Shown here one piece after another: positions 60,613 through 64,000 of a stretch of DNA of 64,000 nucleotides. The stretch is taken from assembly GCF_000003815.2 (NCBI RefSeq), contig NC_049980.1, positions 27,766,773 through 27,830,772 on the forward strand, in the 5' to 3' direction. The position numbers were made by a program, and so were the translations under genes. Under the pieces are notes generated by a model. That model had not been told where the DNA came from, did no database searches, and was given only the letters and a program-made list of their open reading frames with translations. This DNA comes from Branchiostoma floridae. Its lineage: Eukaryota > Chordata > Leptocardii > Amphioxiformes > Branchiostomatidae. How positions within the stretch are numbered: position 1 is the stretch's first letter; every line of letters begins with the position of its first letter.

Positions 60613-63600
60613 ATGGCGACCCAGTTGGCCAAGATGACCCGGACAGCTGAGAAGAAACAGCTCTCGGCCCTGAACGGCCAGTTCGCCTCCTACATCGAGA
60701 AGGTGCAGGCTCTGAACCAGAGCAATGCCGCCCTGGAGAGTCAGCTGCAGGCCGTCCAGGCCAAAGCCGCCCCCGTAGAAAAGGGGAAGTACGAGGGGAT
60801 GCTGAGTGCGCTGCGCGCTCAGGTGGACGGGCTGTCTCAGCAGAAGGCTCAGTTGGAGGTTGAGAGAAACAGCTGGCAGTCTCAGGCGGAGGAATGGCAG
60901 GGAAAGTACGTTAATCATCATGATATTGCTTTCAAATATAAAGACAGCTTTTAACTACGTCCAGGCCCCTTTGTACTAGACGGCGATCACGCTGCGCTTT
61001 TACTGCGACCTAACTCACCTCACCTCACCTATCCCTTGACCTTCTAGTGGGTCGTTGGGGCACCATGGCGACCTAAATAGGCTATGCTTAACATTCGATT
61101 ATATCGATTTTACCTAGCATGTATGGTTCTCTTGTTTGATAGGTGCGAAGAGCAGTACTCGGTGCGCTCCGGACTGAAGGCCGAAATTCAGCAGAACAAG
61201 ATGGTAAGTTCATTCTTTCTATCCATACAATGTCATAAGCAGAAATTTGAAAGTCCGTCTTCGATCAGATCAACCGGTTCTCATTCAAACAAGGACAGTT
61301 GCACTTGAAGTTGTCTTCTGTTTAGATAAGGAGGATCTGTCTAGGTAAGCTTATTAGTACAAGTCGAAATATGTGTACAGTTGGATTGAGTACAACATTG
61401 TTAAAAACGTACTGTGGACAGCATTTTCCTGCTACTAAAAAGTGTTGCGGGTTGACTTACGAAATGTTTGCATATAATAAGATACTTTCGTATTACCACC
61501 ATAACAGTCTTTAATGTTTTAGGAACTGGAAATCATCAACGCTGCGCGTTCGGGCTTCGAGAGCAGGCTGGTGGCCGCGCAGGGAGAGATCGAGGCCGTG
61601 AATAAGAATAACTCTGCGGTAAGCACGTCTGCCTGTCTGTCTGTCTGTCTGTGACACCAATCATTCAGTTGCAATAGAAAACAAGCGTAAGTCGTTACTT
61701 TAAAAAAAAAAACGTACATCAAATCCTTTCTTTGTCAAACGTTCAAACTATGCATCGACGGATGACCTCATTCATTATTATAATCAGACTGTAACCGATA
61801 TTCCTTTCCAATCACATAGTACAACATCATAGCCAATTTTTCGTAATAAATTTTACAGGGGATAGCAGCTCTGCGGGAAGAGTTGGCCCGGACTGTGACT
61901 GCGATAGAGGCGAAGCAGGCGGCTGTGACAGGACCGGACCTCAGCAACACCCTGAGGGAGATCCGTGAGCAGTACGAGGTGGTCGGCCAGGCGAACAGGC
62001 AGGACGCTGAGGCAAAGTACAGGGAGAAGGTGAGAACAGATGACAGCTATCCTGAATTGTTGTGTTTGAAATATATTTGTTTTGTAAGGCCACGCCAAGG
62101 TAATTCATGGATGACATCCGCTCGCTAATTTTCGCTTGATGTCAGCAAAAAACACAGCAGAATCTTTAAGAGATGGTCAACATGACAAAAAATTGCGAAA
62201 ATAGGCAAATTGTGCCTCACGGTACATCACTTCCTGGGAAACCAGGTGCAGCTAGTGTTGCAGACCAACCTGGATTTTAACCAAATACGTCATGACATTA
62301 GCATAATTTATGAATATCTAATTATAAATGTCACACTTAGATATGCTACATATCAAAGATATAAGAAACAAGTTTAGTTTAGGAAGAAATCTTAAAATCC
62401 CATGGTTTAAACCAAAAGTAGTGATTTTTGTAAAATATGGCTTTCGGAAACCCGGTGCCATGGCAACACGAAAAATAATAAACTTAATTTTTTTTTGGAA
62501 ATTGATGCCAACAATATTCTAGGAAAATTCATTAAGTTTGGCTGTTGTAGCACACGCTGTTTGGGAGCTATACGACGTCAAAGTTGGCGCAGGCACTTTT
62601 AGCCCCATGAATACAGCAATTGAGAGACCATGTTTTGTTCCTTTAATTCTTGTTTATATACAGCCTTCATGATATCTTATTTGGAAATGAAGCCATCTCT
62701 TTTTGTAGCCATCTAGTTTTTTCACACTATCTCATTGTTTTTTTCAGTCTGTAGAGGGTGTCGTCCATGAAATTTACTTACTGTGGCCAAATGTTATTAT
62801 CATGGTAGAAATATTTAAAAAAAGACCGAGAAATTTAAACATTCAACCAAGGAAACGAGCTAGACATGTAGAGGTTATGGGAATTTTGTATGGTTAGGTG
62901 TGACCGGCCATGCAACCATGCCAGTTTATGCAAGGTAGATTATGCTAATGTACATGTATGTAGATGGCTATTAGAATAATGGCGTCCTTAATACTTGTTA
63001 AATCAAAAATGGCTAACGGCCCGTACTATTTTGAATGATTCATTACCATAACAAGTTACATGATTAGCTTTGCCGATGGGACGTATAGTGTGTTATTACG
63101 TGCCGTTCCTGCTATGTGACAGTTTGTTTGTATAACCTAAGTTTGCGGAGATAGCCCTGCAACGGCAGAAAGACAGCGACGCTCTGGCAGCCGCCAGGGC
63201 AGAAGTGGCTGAGTTCCAAAAGAAGATCGACACCCTGAGGGCCGAGGCCGAGTCTATCAGGAGCAAGGTGAGTGGGTTGCCAGTATAGGTAGGAGCTTGC
63301 TGTTGGGGGTAAAATGGGTCTGTGAATTACATCTAACTTTGGCAAGCAAAGGAGGACGAATGGTAACAATCATTGAGAATTCTTGAAGACTTCAATGAAA
63401 ACAGCTTGGTTTTATCGTAGCAAATTTAGGTGCGTGGTTGTGCATTTACAACTGAAATCTTTTGAGATTGTTTAAAGTATCGAATTTGCATAAACTTACG
63501 CTGGTCTATTTGTTTCTATTTCATCTTGGCAATTCCCTTCTGCTGTCATCGTAAGGCAATCTCATACATAATCTCCAAAATGCACCTGTTCTCTTGTATC

Positions 63601-63829
63601 CATAACAGAACATCGCCATGGAAGACGGCATGAAGCAAACGGAGACCCGCATACAGAAGGAGATGGAATCGTACAGGCAGGCCATCGCCAAACGCGAGGC
63701 GCAGATCGAGCAGATGAAGCTGGAGACGGCACAAAATCTCACCAACTACCAGGAGCTGATGAACGTCAAGATGGCGCTCGACCTCGAGATAGCCGCTTAC
63801 AGGAAGCTGTTGGAGGGAGAGGAGATCAG
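60613..63829 (+). CDS. Cytoplasmic intermediate filament protein, P family (gene 9), 3' end outside window
   Basis: Exons: 60613-60905, 61143-61203, 61523-61618, 61859-62029, 63142-63267 and 63609-63829, all with intact GT-AG sites and phases. Together they give 322 complete codons. The rod is nearly identical to gene 5. The helix ends [11 protein letters not shown] at the exon 6 donor. The tail exon should lie beyond 64000, so whether its stop codon is TAG or TAT cannot be seen. Intron 1 lacks the MITE of genes 1 and 5. Intron 4 carries a reversed TTAA-family element. Confidence 0.92.
62195..62608 (-). mobile_element. TTAA-family DNA transposon (A subtype), reversed, in intron 4 of gene 9
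   Basis: It reads as the reverse complement of the A-subtype left half, ending GGCGCAGGCACTTTTAGCCCC. The block TGCCATGGCAACACGAAAA is included. It is absent from intron 4 of genes 1, 3 and 5. Confidence 0.55.
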
Positions 63830-64000
63830 GTACAGGCACAGTTTTGTCACATCTATGTTATTTGTTTGTAATTTGTCTAGCGATTTGTTAATCGTAGCTG
63901 ACAACATTATCGGGGTTTAACCAATGCTTTCCACCTTTTTAAGTGTCGTCGCAAAACACACGTAATTATTATCTGATTGGGACAAATCTGCACGTGTTTC

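Overview
This is a eukaryotic, intron-rich window that reads as an amphioxus (Branchiostoma, cephalochordate) chromosome segment. GC-rich coding exons sit in AT-rich introns and intergenic DNA crowded with short DNA transposons, LINE ends and a tRNA-derived SINE. Nearly all coding potential belongs to one family, cytoplasmic intermediate filament (IF) proteins. Every full gene shows the 1A/1B/2 rod and short coil 1B expected of chordates, and internal exons of 61, 96, 171, 126 and about 221 bp. As I remember them, these match the type III (vimentin/desmin) intron positions, with 9 bp more in the fourth exon.

Layout. Two families alternate as convergent pairs. Family P (plus strand, proteins starting MATQ) has genes at 3485-6787, 20757-25724, 34039-37343 and 60613 to beyond the window end, plus a broken copy at 49511-50130. 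Family M (minus strand, proteins starting MATK) has genes at 15748-10806, 31021-28290 and 55567-51762, plus two promoter-only relics at 2541-2940 and 41880-42400. A third, divergent IF gene lies at 42470-45923 on the plus strand; the first 306 bases of the window match its 3' UTR, so a second copy probably lies just outside. Each P gene is preceded by the same roughly 500 bp upstream block, usually with a copy of a 1-2 kb intergenic repeat (U) before it. Each M gene is preceded by its own conserved block with two inverted CCAAT boxes. The array therefore grew by repeated duplication of a P-M unit. From memory, published work on Branchiostoma IF genes describes groups A and B2 clustered on one scaffold, which fits; I do not assign symbols.

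Notable points. The gene at 42470 has no recognisable exon for the end of coil 2, the most conserved IF motif, and carries one extra heptad in exon 5. Two M genes share a 2-bp loss inside the helix-termination motif. Two P genes and the pseudogene have TAG where a third P gene has TAT, with a conserved reading frame beyond the stop. Antisense remnants resembling the end of a GH10 glycosidase follow three P genes. Several transposons are dated by full versus empty sites between paralogs. Together the genes would make cytoplasmic filaments; that P and M products are copolymer partners is inference.
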